Origin: Olleya sp. Hel_I_94
Lineage (GTDB): Bacteria > Bacteroidota > Bacteroidia > Flavobacteriales > Flavobacteriaceae
Length of the DNA: 64,000 nt
Reading direction: 5' to 3'
NCBI RefSeq assembly: GCF_007827365.1
Contig: NZ_VISI01000002.1
Coordinates: 1,679,001-1,743,000 of the forward strand
Part shown: positions 44,501 through 55,437 of the stretch, piece after piece
How positions within the stretch are numbered: position 1 is the first letter of the stretch
Layout of the letters: each line of letters begins with the position of its first letter
Translations under genes and position numbers: made by a program
Notes under the pieces: model-generated
Told to the model about the DNA's origin: nothing
Database searches by the model: none
Seen by the model: only the letters and a program-made list of their open reading frames with translations

Positions 44501-47500
44501 TCTGGCCAATACGCTTCGGCAGATCCACCTCCATTATACACTTTTAATGGTACTTCTATTTGATAGTAATTTTCTGTAAGGTCATTACCCATTCTAATAA
44601 AACCTACTAAATCAGAATCTGTAAGTCCAGGTGTTTCTCCATCTCTAGCATGCATAAACATTCTCAGTTTTTTGTACTGACGCATATCTACACTAATATT
44701 TTTAAATACTGCTCTGGAGTCTTTAGCTTTAAGATCACAAACATCTACGACAAGTGCTTGTTCATTTTGTCTAACAATAGTGTTGTTATTGTTAAGCTGC
44801 TCTGGCACTACACTTGGTGGCGAAACATAACTTCCGTCATTTTCTTGCGTACTTACAGCACCAACAGTAAAGGCTGTATCATCAAAATCTAAAGGTGTTG
44901 CACCACCATCTAATGACAATTGAAAACGTCTCCAATCACTACGAACCAGCTCTAATGTTCCAAATCTTAATGTTGTTTGTTGCTGAAAATCGTTAAGGTA
45001 CATTCTAGAAAATCTTATAGAACGTAAATCCGTAATACCATTTACAACAAACTCGTCATCTGTACGAATAGGAATTCTAAACTGATACCATCTAGGATAT
45101 TCAGTCTCTCCATTAGGTAATACTCTTGGATTGTTAGTATCTGTTACGTTTTTTGTATCAACAATATACTCGTTATTAATATTTAAAGATGCTGGAGTTA
45201 TATCAATTTGATACTCAAAATAACTATCAATAGTATTCATGGTATTATCCCTATTGACATCTTCTACATCTGGTTGCGTTGTTGACCCTCTATTGGTATC
45301 ACTAAATGCATCTGGAGAGTTACCATCTACACCATTATATAATTTGTATCTGTTAAATACATCACCTTCTGCATTTAAATAATAGTCATAATTATCTTTT
45401 GCAGGATCTGCTAGTCCAGAAAAACCTGAGGGAAACTTAGCAGCTTCCTCAACATCATCATATCCATCAAATCCAACATCTTGATTGGTTCTTTCTTGAC
45501 CTGTTGTATCAAACGCATAAATTAAGGCTTGATTTTGTGGCACTACAGATTGAAACACCGTTTCTGGTAGCAAACTAATATTTCCATCTTGAGGTAAACC
45601 GTTTTCATATTGTTTACGTCCATCCTTAAGCACATCTTCTGATATATTACCTAAGTTGATAAATAATTTTCCACCTGGATTTCCTGGGTTTTCCTGAAAT
45701 GGATCCTGTAACCAAAACTCGATATATTCAACATTTGCTTGTTCAAAATCCGTAGATGTAATCTGTCTTGTTATTCCAGCCCAACTACTTTCCGGGTTTG
45801 GTATTACACCACTTTCTGTACCTGGCTCAAAGTTATATGGACCTCGTTCTTGAGGATAATATGTTAAATCTAAAGTATTTAAAACTGATGTTTGACCTTG
45901 AGCAATATCCTGTTGTGGAAACAACTCGTTAACAAAAACACGACTAGTATATAATCCTGACATATCATCATCTGATATTCCTGATGGTCTTTGGCTACCA
46001 TAAAATATAGGATCAATAGTATACCAGTTAAGCATGGCTCTACCATAACCGTTTTCTATTCCGTTATTATCTAACGCTGTAGAATTATTTACATTAAGTG
46101 GTCTACTTGATAAGCTCCAAGATTGTGCAGATTTAAGGTCTATTCCGTTTTGTGTACCTTCAAAATCATCGATATAAGCAGTCGCTTCTCCATTAAAATC
46201 TGTTCCTTTTGGCGCACCTGGCAATAAGTATGCAAAATCACCTCTAACTGAAATATTAGATGGTGCATCGGTATCAATATTAGGTAATTTATTAACTAAC
46301 CTAGATAAAAACGGTACTTCCGAAGAATAATTAGCATTAAAACCAAAAATGGTATTATTTATAGGCTCATTAGCATAATTAGCTTTTTGAGTAATTGGAC
46401 GCTCATTTAAATTAATATATGTACCTCCAATTACAAAATTGTCATTAAACTTATGTTCTACATTTAATCCTGTATAACGTTTAGTTTGCTGTCCAAAAAT
46501 CGAATTATTTTCGGTTGATACTTCAATTGGGATGTTGGATGCTTTTAAACCTTCATCAATAATATAAACACGTCCTAATTGGTAATTAACTGTATAATCT
46601 TGTCCTTCTACTAAAACACGTCCTCCAGCTGATACACGAACGGATCCTCTTGGTACATTAAATCCTCCAATTGGGATTCCGTCTCCACCTGAAGATTTAT
46701 AACGTCCTTTAATTTGGAATTTATTTTTTTGACTCTCGTCTAATGCTGCTGTTTTGGTTGCTTTATAAAGTAAATCATAGACATACTTTTCTTGATTGGC
46801 ATTGGTATATATATCTGCTTCATAATCCGACGCGTTATTACCTGTATTACCGTCGTTATCTAAAACATCAAATAAATAACGTCCAAAAGGTTCTACTTTA
46901 GTAAATACAATTTTACCATTTTGCGGAATTACAGTAATGCCTGAAACAAAGTCAAAAAAACCGTCTCCATTAGTTTGTGGATCGTTATTGTAATTTAATC
47001 TATCAAAATTAAATAAGCGTAATAATGTGGTTTGATCTATAGGTTCGCCTTCAAAATCAGTTCCGAAAGGCGTACCTTCTACAGCAGTAATATAGTTTAC
47101 AGGAGCAGATTCGTTATAAAAAATATTTAATTTAAAATCTTCTTGGGTTAATTGAAAAGCGTCTGTATCGTAAACGTTTTTCATCATTAAGTCCCAAATA
47201 GGTTGACTTGTACTTGTAATTGCACTTTTAAGAAGCTTAAGAATTAAACCTTGAGGGATTCCATTTAAAAGAACTACATTGTCATCAATTCCATCTGCAT
47301 TTATATCTTCTCCTCCTGTTTGATCTACATCAGCATTGTTAGTAATACCGTCACTATCTGTATCATCACCATTATCAAACGTACCATCACCATCTACATC
47401 TACATCAGCAATATTTGGTATCCCATCATTATCATAATCTAAGGTCGTTCCTGTTGAGTTAACACCATCATTAGCAAACTCTCCTACTTGGTATACTTGA

Positions 47501-48900
47501 CCACCAACTGTATATTGATAGGCTACTGCTAAAACCTCGTCATTATTTAAACGCTGATTTAAGGATATGTAACCTAATTGAGTATTAAGTGTGTATTCTT
47601 GACCTTCTAATAGTTTTCTACCATTCTCTTGCTTTACAAAATCAAAACCTTCATTAAACCCTGAAATTGAAATACCAGATTGAGCTGTAGCATTATCTCT
47701 GACTTGCTCTGCTAATTGCGAACCAGCATTACCAATATTTGTTGGGTCTAATCCATTGTTTCCGTTATCCGGAAATGCATTAGGTCCTCCTGTAACTGAA
47801 ACGCCTGGATTACCAATGATACTAGTTTCTCCTAAATCTTGGAAAGCGACAAAGTTTCTAACATTTTCAGTACGATTACTTCTGTTAGTTATCCAAACCT
47901 CTATTCTTGTTATTTGAATATTATTATTAATAAAAGGGTAATTAGATAGTGCTTGATCGTAGTTATTACGGAAGTATTGTCCTAAGAAAAAGTGACGATT
48001 CTCATCATAATCTCTAATAAAAAACTCAAACTCGTCTAATGTTCCACCACCTTGAGCAGTTACTGACCTAGCGTCAGAACGCTGATCAGAGAATACTCCT
48101 GTAATTGTTGTTTTACCAAATTTTAATTGTGTTTTTACACCAAATAGACTTTGTGCTCCAGAAATTAAAGAGCTATTAATTGGCATACTAACGTTACCAA
48201 CTTCAATTTTTTGAATGATATCATCTTCGGTTGGTGTGTATTCTAACTTAATTAAATTTTGAAAATCAAAAGTAGATTGTGTATCGTAATTAGTTGTTAC
48301 TTGTAATCTTGATCCTACTTTACCAATCATACTTAGACTGATACGTTGGTCAAAATCGAATGAAAAATTACGTCTGTTTCTAGGAGAAAACGATGGATTA
48401 TCCTGTTTAGTAAATAGGACACCTAAATCCATTTCAACAGTACCTTGTGGTATTATGGATATTGGTCCTTCACCAAAAATACTTTCAAAAAAACTAGAGT
48501 TGACATAAAACTCTGGTATTAAGTTTTTCTGAGCTTCTTTTACATCTCCTTTTTTACCGTCGTAAGCATCAATCTTATCCTTATAATACGATTTTAAATT
48601 CTGGCTTGATACTAATTCTAAATACTCATCTGGTGTTAAAATTACTGGATAATTAATATTAAACTCTCCAACTGTCTCAGTATATATGTATCTATCCGTT
48701 ACAGGATCATAGGTGTATTTAGATTGTATACTTGATGGATTTTGCATTTGGATATTCCCTAAACTAAAACCTGTTTTGGTACTATCTTGTTCTACTTCAT
48801 TTTCTTCTTGAGCAAAAGAAAATACCGAGACTAACAATGCAAAAGCAGTTAGTAAAAAATGTTTAAGGGATTTATAAAAGCTAAGTTGACTTGTATTCAA
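41548..48900 (-). CDS. sprA: SprA, outer-membrane translocon of the type IX secretion system
   Basis: SprA (Sov) is the giant beta-barrel channel through which type IX substrates leave the cell and is needed for gliding. The 2450-residue product is normal in length. A signal peptide ends SVFSFAQ. Family marks include the N-terminal RRNFSFDFDQRISLSMIGKVGSRLQVTTNYDTQ, GQYFRNNYDQALSNYPFINN, GRVYIIDEGL, LRFGTLELVRSDWRRF and barrel strands up to SGLTLRYNFGN. A short Asp-rich insertion (about 485-540, DYDNDGIPNIADVDVDGDG, DTDSDGITNNADV) looks like calcium-binding TSP3 repeats. The start is TTG at 48900, 6 bases after the ruvA stop and in the same frame; no ATG lies before the signal peptide. Confidence 0.95.
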   Translation of the reverse strand: MNTSQLSFYKSLKHFLLTAFALLVSVFSFAQEENEVEQDSTKTGFSLGNIQMQNPSSIQSKYTYDPVTDRYIYTETVGEFNINYPVILTPDEYLELVSSQNLKSYYKDKIDAYDGKKGDVKEAQKNLIPEFYVNSSFFESIFGEGPISIIPQGTVEMDLGVLFTKQDNPSFSPRNRRNFSFDFDQRISLSMIGKVGSRLQVTTNYDTQSTFDFQNLIKLEYTPTEDDIIQKIEVGNVSMPINSSLISGAQSLFGVKTQLKFGKTTITGVFSDQRSDARSVTAQGGGTLDEFEFFIRDYDENRHFFLGQYFRNNYDQALSNYPFINNNIQITRIEVWITNRSNRTENVRNFVAFQDLGETSIIGNPGVSVTGGPNAFPDNGNNGLDPTNIGNAGSQLAEQVRDNATAQSGISISGFNEGFDFVKQENGRKLLEGQEYTLNTQLGYISLNQRLNNDEVLAVAYQYTVGGQVYQVGEFANDGVNSTGTTLDYDNDGIPNIADVDVDGDGTFDNGDDTDSDGITNNADVDQTGGEDINADGIDDNVVLLNGIPQGLILKLLKSAITSTSQPIWDLMMKNVYDTDAFQLTQEDFKLNIFYNESAPVNYITAVEGTPFGTDFEGEPIDQTTLLRLFNFDRLNYNNDPQTNGDGFFDFVSGITVIPQNGKIVFTKVEPFGRYLFDVLDNDGNTGNNASDYEADIYTNANQEKYVYDLLYKATKTAALDESQKNKFQIKGRYKSSGGDGIPIGGFNVPRGSVRVSAGGRVLVEGQDYTVNYQLGRVYIIDEGLKASNIPIEVSTENNSIFGQQTKRYTGLNVEHKFNDNFVIGGTYINLNERPITQKANYANEPINNTIFGFNANYSSEVPFLSRLVNKLPNIDTDAPSNISVRGDFAYLLPGAPKGTDFNGEATAYIDDFEGTQNGIDLKSAQSWSLSSRPLNVNNSTALDNNGIENGYGRAMLNWYTIDPIFYGSQRPSGISDDDMSGLYTSRVFVNELFPQQDIAQGQTSVLNTLDLTYYPQERGPYNFEPGTESGVIPNPESSWAGITRQITSTDFEQANVEYIEFWLQDPFQENPGNPGGKLFINLGNISEDVLKDGRKQYENGLPQDGNISLLPETVFQSVVPQNQALIYAFDTTGQERTNQDVGFDGYDDVEEAAKFPSGFSGLADPAKDNYDYYLNAEGDVFNRYKLYNGVDGNSPDAFSDTNRGSTTQPDVEDVNRDNTMNTIDSYFEYQIDITPASLNINNEYIVDTKNVTDTNNPRVLPNGETEYPRWYQFRIPIRTDDEFVVNGITDLRSIRFSRMYLNDFQQQTTLRFGTLELVRSDWRRFQLSLDGGATPLDFDDTAFTVGAVSTQENDGSYVSPPSVVPEQLNNNNTIVRQNEQALVVDVCDLKAKDSRAVFKNISVDMRQYKKLRMFMHARDGETPGLTDSDLVGFIRMGNDLTENYYQIEVPLKVYNGGGSAEAYWPEENEINIELEILQRIKSLGISNQTLTDGTANFYDVVGGDLVPVIDQYGGYVLGQQRVAIKGNPNFGDVRTLMVGVKNGTNNLQCGEIWFNELRLSELENEGGWAAIVTVDTQLADFASVSATGRMSTAGFGNVNQGPNERSLEDSKQYDVVTNVNVGQLLPKKWGIQIPFNYGQGVEVITPKYDQQYEDIELDTRLDAAVDDAERDLILEQSETYTKRKSINFIGVKKNRTGEAKPSFYDVENLTLNYSYNKMEHRDFEIERSVDKQVRAGVNYAYNFEPKLIEPFKKNDSLFTGKYWKFLKELNFNVLPASFTINTDLNRQFNRQKFRDLDLTGNNIGLEELYRRNYNFDYQYNLNWNLTKSLQVNYSSSNNNIVRNYFKDNIINGEPDPLLDVWDGFFDFGDPNRQQQQIGINYEIPLSKIPTLSFLKATYSYSGLFQWQKGSDLFGNLVGNDGLTYNLGNTISNGNTHNINSTLDMNKLYKYLGISAKAKSRGNKVSRTSRTAGPPGIANKEKEKAKKAGDGIGSKLGNFGIGLLTSIKRIQAVYSETNGTFLPGYLQTPGFLGTAKPTIGYTFGSQSDVRDLAARNGWLTAFPDFNQQYTTNQTKQLDLSANLEPFSDLKIDLVGFRTYAENYTENYRVENGQYVSLTPNTFGNFSISSFTLPTAFGKSDETSSQAFDDFRSNRLDIARRLAVQNGSDPNDVDADGYPKGFGKTSQQVLLPAFVSAYTGQNTSKTKLGALRNVPIPNWDVKYSGFMKMKWFKKRFKRFSLTHGYRSSYSIGQFRTNLDFDGIDYGLDYDLQPSEDLDQAGNFKSENLYSSVTLTEMFSPLFRFDMEMKNSVRILLEMRKDRMLSLSFDNNLMTEIAGNEYVVGLGYRIKDLRIKSNLAGPKKAIVSDLIMSADLSVRDNKTIIRYLDLENNQITNGQTIWGLKYNAEYAFSKNLTGVFYFDYSFSEYAISTAFPQTTIRSGLTLRYNFGN

Positions 48901-48906
48901 AATAAA

Positions 48907-49488
48907 TTATAAATTTTTTAGGGCTAGTTTGATAATTGTTTCTACGTTAGCTTCTGGTTGGTCTTTGACAATTTTATCCAGTACTTTTTCTGCTTGTTTT
49001 TTAGCAAAACCTAATACTTCTAAAGCAGATAACGCTTCATCTTTGTTAGTATTGCTTTGACTTACAGAAACTTCGTCTATATCGTAAATTTTTAAGATTT
49101 TATCTTTTAAATCTATTATTACTCTTTGTGCTGTTTTTATCCCTATTCCTTTAATAGACTGAATTAAAGCAACATCATCCACAGCAATACCTTCTCTAAT
49201 TTGTTTTGGCGTTAAAGATGATAACATGGTTCTTGCTGTATTTGCTCCAATACCACTTACAGAAATTAAAAGTCTAAATAATTCTCTTTCTGATGTTGAA
49301 GCAAAACCATATAAAGTATGCGCATCTTCCCTTATTTGAAGATGCGTATACAACTTTAAATTTTCTTGATTAGGAATTTGAGAATAGGTATGCAATGATA
49401 TATTTAGCATATAACCCACTCCGTTGCAATCGATGACTACATCTGTTGGATTTTTCTCTACTAACTTTCCTTGTATGTGTGTAATCAT
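48907..49488 (-). CDS. ruvA: Holliday junction branch migration protein RuvA
   Basis: Binds four-way DNA junctions and loads RuvB. The 193-residue product has the OB-fold domain (MITHIQGKLVEKNPTDVVIDCNGVGYML, 1-63), two helix-hairpin-helix motifs (LLISVSGIGANTARTML and LIQSIKGIGIKTAQRVIIDL) and domain III (about 147-193, ALEVLGFAKKQAEKVLDKI). A TACATTTG -7-like element (49514-49507, minus) lies 19 bases before the start. sprA follows directly in the same frame after the stop codon; ruvA-sprA linkage is usual in flavobacteria. ruvB is not adjacent. Confidence 0.95.
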   Translation of the reverse strand: MITHIQGKLVEKNPTDVVIDCNGVGYMLNISLHTYSQIPNQENLKLYTHLQIREDAHTLYGFASTSERELFRLLISVSGIGANTARTMLSSLTPKQIREGIAVDDVALIQSIKGIGIKTAQRVIIDLKDKILKIYDIDEVSVSQSNTNKDEALSALEVLGFAKKQAEKVLDKIVKDQPEANVETIIKLALKNL

Positions 49489-49536
49489 AAATTTTTGTTA
49501 ACTCTCCAAATGTAAGAAAATTATCTTTACATTAAT

Positions 49537-51834
49537 TTAGTTCTTGTTTTCTAAGTTTTTTTCCCACTTTTCTTTTTGTTGCGCATCTATTACTGCTATT
49601 GCTGTCATGTTTACAATTTCGTCAACACTTGCGTGTAGTTGTAAGATATGGACAGGTTTACGCATTCCCATCATAATTGGTCCAACGGACTCTGCATTAT
49701 TAAGTTCTTTTAATAACTTATAAGTAATGTTTGCTGACTCTAAATTAGGGAAGATTAAAGTGTTTACTTTTTTACCTGCTAGTTTAGAAAACGGGAAACT
49801 ATCTGTTAACATTTGACTATTTAAAGCAAAATCTGTTTGTAACTCTCCATCTACTAATAAGTCAGGATGTCTTTTATGTAAATAGGATACTGCCTCTCTA
49901 ACTTTAGTTGCTGTTTGGTCTTTTGATGATCCAAAGTTAGAATAAGAAGTCATTGCCATAATTGGTTCCATTCCAAACATTTTAACCACTTTAGCAGTCA
50001 TTTGCGCAATTTTAGTTAAATCTTGAGCTGATGGGTTTATATTTATTGAAGTATCACTTAAAAACATAGGACCACGTTGGGTCATCATAACATTTGTTGT
50101 CGCAATTCTTGTAGATCCTGGTGCTAATCCTATTAGCTCCAACATTGGTTTTACAACCGAAGGATAACTACGAGAGTACCCAGAAATTAATGCATCTGCA
50201 TCACCTTCATTAACCATCATTGCTGCATAGTAGTTACGTTCTCTCATTAACTTTTCAGCTAATAACAACGTTACTCCTTTTCTTCTGCGTTGTTCCCAAT
50301 ATATTTTTGCGTACTTATTTTTTTGTTCAAGTTGCTCGTCAGATTTAGGATCAATAATTAGTACATCTGCATCAAACTCTAGCTCTTCTTTTAAACGTTC
50401 AATTTCTTCTTTTCTACCTAATAAAATTGGTATAGCAACACCTTCTTCGTAAACTATTTGGGCTGCTTTTAATACATCTAAAGAATCTGCTTCTGTAAAA
50501 ACAACACGCTTTGGATCTAGCTTAGATCTGTTTAATAATAATCTTACAATCTTATTATCGTTACCTAATCTATCTAATAATTGCTCTTCATATTTTTTCC
50601 AATCTTCAATTGGCTCTTTAGCCACACCACTTTCCATTGCAGCTTTTGCTACAGCTGGTGGTACCGTTGCTATTAATCTTGGATCAAATGGCTTAGGTAT
50701 AATATACTCTTTACTAAACGTCAGGCGAGTTTCGCCATAAGCAATATTTACTTGTTCTGGTACAGACTCTTTAGCTAAGTCAGCTAATGCTTTTACAGCT
50801 GCCATTTTCATGGCTTCGTTAATTTTAGTGGCTCTAACGTCTAAAGCTCCTCTAAAAATAAACGGAAATCCTAGTACATTATTAACCTGATTAGGATGGT
50901 CACTTCGTCCTGTAGCCATAATAATATCCTTACGCGTTGCAATTGCCAAATCATAACCAATTTCTGGGTCTGGATTAGCCATAGCAAATACTATAGGGTT
51001 TTTAGCCATAACTAATAACATGGCAGGCGTTACAATATCCGAAGTTGATAAACCAACAAATACGTCAGCGTCAATCATTGCTTCATCCAATGTATCAATT
51101 TTACGGTGTGTTGCAAATTCGGCTTTTTGTGATGTTAAATTATCTCTGTCATCTCTAATTACACCTTTACTGTCTAACATGACCACGTTTTCACGTTTAG
51201 CACCAAATGCTAAATATAAACGCGTACAAGAAATTGCTGCCGCACCTGCACCACTTACTACTATTTTAACGTCCTCTATTTTTTTATCAGAAAGCTCTAA
51301 GGCGTTTAATAATGCTGCTGCAGAAATAATTGCAGTACCATGTTGGTCATCATGCATCACAGGAATATCAAGCTCTTCCTTTAAGCGTCTTTCTATTTCA
51401 AAAGCTTCAGGCGCTTTAATATCTTCTAGATTAATACCTCCAAAAGTTGGAGCTATCATTTTTACTGTTTGAATAAATTCTTCAACATTTTCAGTATCCA
51501 CTTCAATATCAAAAACATCAATATCTGCGAAGATTTTAAATAATAAGCCTTTACCTTCCATTACAGGCTTAGAGGCTTCTGGACCAATATTACCCAATCC
51601 TAAAACTGCGGTACCATTAGTTATTACTGCTACAAGATTACCTTTAGCTGTATATTTATAAACGTTATTAACGTCTTTTTCTATTTCTAAACAAGGTTCT
51701 GCAACACCTGGAGAATAAGCTAAGGCTAAATCCCTTTGGGTTGCATATTTTTTTGTTGGAACTACTTTTATTTTACCTGGAGTTGGCTTTGCATGATATA
51801 CTAAAGCTTCACGACGTCTACTTTGTTTGCTCAT
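49537..51834 (-). CDS. maeB: NADP-dependent malic enzyme fused to phosphotransacetylase-like domain
   Basis: Oxidatively decarboxylates malate to pyruvate with NADPH formation. The 765-residue product is the usual large form: malic N-domain (about 20-155, [33 protein letters not shown]), NAD(P)-binding domain (about 160-400, [24 protein letters not shown]) and C-terminal phosphotransacetylase-like domain (about 430-760), thought to be regulatory (acetyl-CoA) rather than catalytic. The catalytic Lys and metal-binding DDQHGTA segment are present. A TACATTTG element (51869-51862, minus) precedes the start. The 187 bases before queG hold a tandem CTTTGAATAAT pair and no gene. Confidence 0.95.
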   Translation of the reverse strand: MSKQSRRREALVYHAKPTPGKIKVVPTKKYATQRDLALAYSPGVAEPCLEIEKDVNNVYKYTAKGNLVAVITNGTAVLGLGNIGPEASKPVMEGKGLLFKIFADIDVFDIEVDTENVEEFIQTVKMIAPTFGGINLEDIKAPEAFEIERRLKEELDIPVMHDDQHGTAIISAAALLNALELSDKKIEDVKIVVSGAGAAAISCTRLYLAFGAKRENVVMLDSKGVIRDDRDNLTSQKAEFATHRKIDTLDEAMIDADVFVGLSTSDIVTPAMLLVMAKNPIVFAMANPDPEIGYDLAIATRKDIIMATGRSDHPNQVNNVLGFPFIFRGALDVRATKINEAMKMAAVKALADLAKESVPEQVNIAYGETRLTFSKEYIIPKPFDPRLIATVPPAVAKAAMESGVAKEPIEDWKKYEEQLLDRLGNDNKIVRLLLNRSKLDPKRVVFTEADSLDVLKAAQIVYEEGVAIPILLGRKEEIERLKEELEFDADVLIIDPKSDEQLEQKNKYAKIYWEQRRRKGVTLLLAEKLMRERNYYAAMMVNEGDADALISGYSRSYPSVVKPMLELIGLAPGSTRIATTNVMMTQRGPMFLSDTSININPSAQDLTKIAQMTAKVVKMFGMEPIMAMTSYSNFGSSKDQTATKVREAVSYLHKRHPDLLVDGELQTDFALNSQMLTDSFPFSKLAGKKVNTLIFPNLESANITYKLLKELNNAESVGPIMMGMRKPVHILQLHASVDEIVNMTAIAVIDAQQKEKWEKNLENKN

Positions 51835-52021
51835 AATTTCACTTTAAGTTTTAGTGAATTACAAATGTAAGTTTTTAAGACGTTTGAACATAAAAAAAAT
51901 GAGAGAGACTTTGAATAATCTTTGAATAATTTTAAACTAATAATAACACGATTTTGTATTATTATCTTTTATTAGAAGTATTGAAAACAAAGGTTATATA
52001 GCGTTACAAAAGCTTAATATT

Positions 52022-52948
52022 TTATTTTACAAACTCAATATTACGTTTTAAACCCTCAAACTTTGTGCGTTTTACAGCACTTTTTTGAAACACTTTTTTA
52101 AACACCTCTTCAGTAATGTCTTCCCAATCTTGTTTTGTCATAGCTAACATATCAGGATGTGGATTAAAAAGTGGCTCGTTATGAGGTTTTGAAAACTTAT
52201 TCCATGGACAAACATCTTGGCAAACATCGCAACCAAACATCCAATCGTCAAATTTACCTTTCATTGCGGTTGGTAACTGCTCTTTAAGTTCTATAGTAAA
52301 ATAACTAATACACTTACTACCATCAACAACGTAAGGCTCTGTTATGGCTTGCGTTGGACAAGCATCAATACATGCTGTACAAGTACCACAGTGATCGGAA
52401 ACAATGGAATCGTATTCCAAATCTAAATCAATAATTAACTCTGCAATAAAATAAAAAGAACCCACTTGTTGGGTTAATAAATTACTATTCTTGCCAATCC
52501 AACCTAATCCAGATTTTGCTGCCCATGCTTTATCTAAAACTGGTGCAGAATCTACAAATGCACGTCCGGAAACATCACCTATTTCTTGATGAATAAAATG
52601 GGTTAATTCTTTAAGTTTTTCTTTAATTACAAAATGATAGTCCTGTCCATAGGCATATTTAGATAATTTTGGAGCTTTTTTGTCTTCCTGAACTTGAGAA
52701 GGATAGTAATTTAACAATAATGATATTACGGATTTAGAATCATCGACAAGTTTGGTTGGATCTAAACGTTTATCAAAATGGTTTTGCATGTAACCCATTT
52801 GACCATGCATATTTTTATTCAGCCAGTTTTCTAGTCTTGGTGCTTCTTTTTCTAAAAAACCTGCTTTACTAATACCACAAGATAAAAAGCCTAAGCGTTT
52901 AGCTTCGGCTTTGATTTGTGTTGTGTATTTAGATTTGTTATCAAGCAT
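52022..52948 (-). CDS. queG: Epoxyqueuosine reductase QueG
   Basis: Cobalamin-dependent enzyme that reduces epoxyqueuosine to queuosine in tRNA. The 308-residue product has the conserved [27 protein letters not shown] segment holding the proposed catalytic Asp, and two 4Fe-4S motifs, [12 protein letters not shown] and [11 protein letters not shown]. It is shorter than E. coli QueG, lacking the C-terminal HEAT-like part, as is usual in Bacteroidota. It starts 2 bases after the P450 stop, so both are likely read together, though no functional link is evident. Confidence 0.94.
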   Translation of the reverse strand: MLDNKSKYTTQIKAEAKRLGFLSCGISKAGFLEKEAPRLENWLNKNMHGQMGYMQNHFDKRLDPTKLVDDSKSVISLLLNYYPSQVQEDKKAPKLSKYAYGQDYHFVIKEKLKELTHFIHQEIGDVSGRAFVDSAPVLDKAWAAKSGLGWIGKNSNLLTQQVGSFYFIAELIIDLDLEYDSIVSDHCGTCTACIDACPTQAITEPYVVDGSKCISYFTIELKEQLPTAMKGKFDDWMFGCDVCQDVCPWNKFSKPHNEPLFNPHPDMLAMTKQDWEDITEEVFKKVFQKSAVKRTKFEGLKRNIEFVK

Positions 52949-52950
52949 TA

Positions 52951-54273
52951 TTATCTTATATGAAAACTAAGCTGTGCATTTTTAGGTTTTAAAGTAATTA
53001 AAGGAGTAATCTTAATATTTTCAAACTCAGGTTGAATTTTAAATTTTTTGACTAAAGCGGTAACAGCTATAATCATTTCAAACATAGCAAAATTGTTTCC
53101 AATGCATTTTCTTGGACCTGCTCCAAAAGGAAAATATTGGCTAGAAAACTGTCGTCCACCATCTGCAAAGCGTTCAGGTAAAAAAGATTCTGGATTATCC
53201 CATAACTTTGGATGTCTATGGATTTCGTAAACCGAAAACAGCAGATTACTACCTGGTTCAAATTCCATTTCATTAAAAACATCCTTCTCTATATTTACTC
53301 TGTCAATAAAATATGCTGGAGGATATAATCTCATGGACTCTTCAAGCACTTGTTGACAAACTTTAGACTGTGATATTCTAGTCATCAAATCAGCTTTATC
53401 ACCACCAAGCTCAATAAACTCATTATAGATTTTATCTTGCCATTCAGGATGTTTTGCTAATAACTGAAATGTAAAAGTTAAAGCATTGGAAGTGGTTTCA
53501 TGACCTGCAGTAAAAATTATTAAAATTTCGTCAATTAATTGGTTTTCTGTCATACCTTGACCATCCTCATAGCGAGTTTCCAATAGCATATCAAGTAAAT
53601 CGTCATAACGTTTACCTGAAGTTGTACGTTGATCAACTATGCGTTTTAGTATAACTCTAGCTTCTTCTGATAAATCTAAATGCTTTTTTAAAGTGCCACC
53701 AATTTTAAACCACCATCCTAGATAAGGTTGCCTTAACTCTTTAACTAGCATGCGTTGATTTGCTTCGGTTATATACTGTAACCGCTCCATATCCTTATTG
53801 TTGGCTGCTTGAGTGAACAAAGATTTAACTACTGTTTGAAAAGCTACATCATTAAGAATTGGAAAAAGATCTATGGTTTTATTACTTTCAATCTTATTAA
53901 ATTCTGAAATAATCGTCTGCTGCATACCATCAAGCAAATTTTGCAATTGCTTTTTATGAAAAGCTGGCTGCATCATCTTACGTTGTTTTTTCCATTTTTC
54001 GCCTTCAGACGTTAAAAGACCTTCTCCTACATATTTTACTAAATCTTCAGTTTGAATTTTTGATTTTGTATAGTTTTTTTGATTTTTTTGAAGCACATAC
54101 TGCGCAAAAGCAGCGTCTCTACAAAAGTATATCTTAGTATTAAAACCTACATTAAGTTTAAACACATCACCTAACGCTTGAAAGTTTTTATTATGAAAAG
54201 GCAACGGATTTTTAAGAATCTCTAATGAATGCTTAATAAATTTTAATAATGAAACTTCTGGAATCTTTTTCAT
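52951..54273 (-). CDS. Cytochrome P450 monooxygenase
   Basis: Heme-thiolate oxygenase of unknown substrate. The 440-residue product keeps all key parts: I-helix AGHETTS (256-262) with the acid-alcohol type pair, ExxR at Glu312-Arg315, the PERF meander (PESFLPERF) and the heme signature [12 protein letters not shown] with axial Cys390. No membrane anchor, so soluble. It resembles the CYP102/CYP110/fatty-acid hydroxylase type with a [10 protein letters not shown] start. No ferredoxin or reductase gene is near, so its electron donor is encoded elsewhere. It precedes queG by 2 bases and follows ruvB. Confidence 0.93.
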   Translation of the reverse strand: MKKIPEVSLLKFIKHSLEILKNPLPFHNKNFQALGDVFKLNVGFNTKIYFCRDAAFAQYVLQKNQKNYTKSKIQTEDLVKYVGEGLLTSEGEKWKKQRKMMQPAFHKKQLQNLLDGMQQTIISEFNKIESNKTIDLFPILNDVAFQTVVKSLFTQAANNKDMERLQYITEANQRMLVKELRQPYLGWWFKIGGTLKKHLDLSEEARVILKRIVDQRTTSGKRYDDLLDMLLETRYEDGQGMTENQLIDEILIIFTAGHETTSNALTFTFQLLAKHPEWQDKIYNEFIELGGDKADLMTRISQSKVCQQVLEESMRLYPPAYFIDRVNIEKDVFNEMEFEPGSNLLFSVYEIHRHPKLWDNPESFLPERFADGGRQFSSQYFPFGAGPRKCIGNNFAMFEMIIAVTALVKKFKIQPEFENIKITPLITLKPKNAQLSFHIR

Positions 54274-54333
54274 TTATCTAAATAAGAGATTATTATATAT
54301 GTCCAAAGTTTTAGTGTTTAACATCAAAGTTTA

Positions 54334-55356
54334 TTAAAACAAACCTCCTTGAATTGGACCTTTAATTTTTCCTAAATGTTTGTAAGCCAACTCTGTGACC
54401 TCACGACCTCTTGGTGTACGCATTATAAAACCTTGTTGTATTAAAAAAGGTTCGTAAACCTCCTCAATAGTCTCAGTACTCTCACTAACTGCAGTCGCAA
54501 TAGTACTAATACCAACTGGTCCTCCCTTAAACTTTTCTATTATAGTAGATAGAATTTTATTATCCATCTCATCCAAACCATAGGCATCAACATTAAGCGC
54601 TTCTAAGCTATACTTTGCAATTTTAATATCGATACTTCCATTACCTTTTATTTGAGCAAAATCACGGACTCTACGCAGCAGTGCATTAGCAATTCTAGGT
54701 GTACCACGACTACGACCTGCTATCTCAATTGCTGCTTCCATAGATATTGGAACATTTAATATATCTGAACTACGTTGTATGATAGTAGTTAGTAATTCTG
54801 TATTATAATATTGTAATCTGCTTTGTATACCAAACCTTGCTCGCATAGGAGCTGTCAATAAACCTGATCTGGTTGTCGCACCAACAAGTGTAAATGGGTT
54901 TAGGTTAATTTGAACCGTTCTTGCATTTGGGCCAGACTCAATCATAATATCGATCTTATAGTCTTCCATTGCAGAATATAAATACTCTTCTACAATAGGA
55001 CTTAAACGATGAATTTCGTCTATAAAAAGGACATCTCTTTCATCTAGATTGGTTAATAAACCTGCTAAGTCTCCTGGCTTATCCAATACAGGACCTGAGG
55101 TAACTTTAATACCAACACCTAACTCATTTGCTAATATGTTTGCTAAAGTAGTTTTACCAAGTCCTGGAGGACCATGAAATAATGTGTGATCTAACGCTTC
55201 ATCACGACCTACAGCTGCTTGAACAAAGATTTGAAGATTTTCTAATACCTGATCTTGACCTGTAAAATCTTCAAAAGATAGAGGTCTTAATTGTTTTTCG
55301 ACATCAAACTCTTCTGGAGTAAAATTATCGCTAGTTGGGTCAAGGTTATCGTTCAT
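54334..55356 (-). CDS. ruvB: Holliday junction DNA helicase RuvB
   Basis: AAA+ motor that drives branch migration with RuvA. The 340-residue product has Walker [10 protein letters not shown], Walker [21 protein letters not shown], the arginine finger region GATTRSGLL and a winged-helix C-terminus ([20 protein letters not shown]). The ATG at 55356 (MNDNLDP) is preferred; a TTG five codons earlier would extend it without reason. A short GC hairpin (CCGC-AAAA-GCGG, 55366-55377) lies just before the start and a TATATTTG element is at 55433-55426 (minus). ruvA is 5 kb away in the same orientation. Confidence 0.96.
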   Translation of the reverse strand: MNDNLDPTSDNFTPEEFDVEKQLRPLSFEDFTGQDQVLENLQIFVQAAVGRDEALDHTLFHGPPGLGKTTLANILANELGVGIKVTSGPVLDKPGDLAGLLTNLDERDVLFIDEIHRLSPIVEEYLYSAMEDYKIDIMIESGPNARTVQINLNPFTLVGATTRSGLLTAPMRARFGIQSRLQYYNTELLTTIIQRSSDILNVPISMEAAIEIAGRSRGTPRIANALLRRVRDFAQIKGNGSIDIKIAKYSLEALNVDAYGLDEMDNKILSTIIEKFKGGPVGISTIATAVSESTETIEEVYEPFLIQQGFIMRTPRGREVTELAYKHLGKIKGPIQGGLF

Positions 55357-55437
55357 GTTAATGTTCCGCAAAAGCGGTAAACTTATAAATTATATAGCTT
55401 AAATAAAGCTAAGGAATAATATAAGCAAATATAAAGA

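Noticed and set aside
51020..51472. 150-codon open frame antisense to the malic enzyme gene
   Set aside because: The opposite strand is unambiguous malic enzyme; the translation is low-complexity Ser/Ala-rich.
51941..51967. AT-only inverted repeat after queG as a terminator
   Set aside because: The stem is 7 A/T pairs with a long loop and no clear T-tract; too weak to call.
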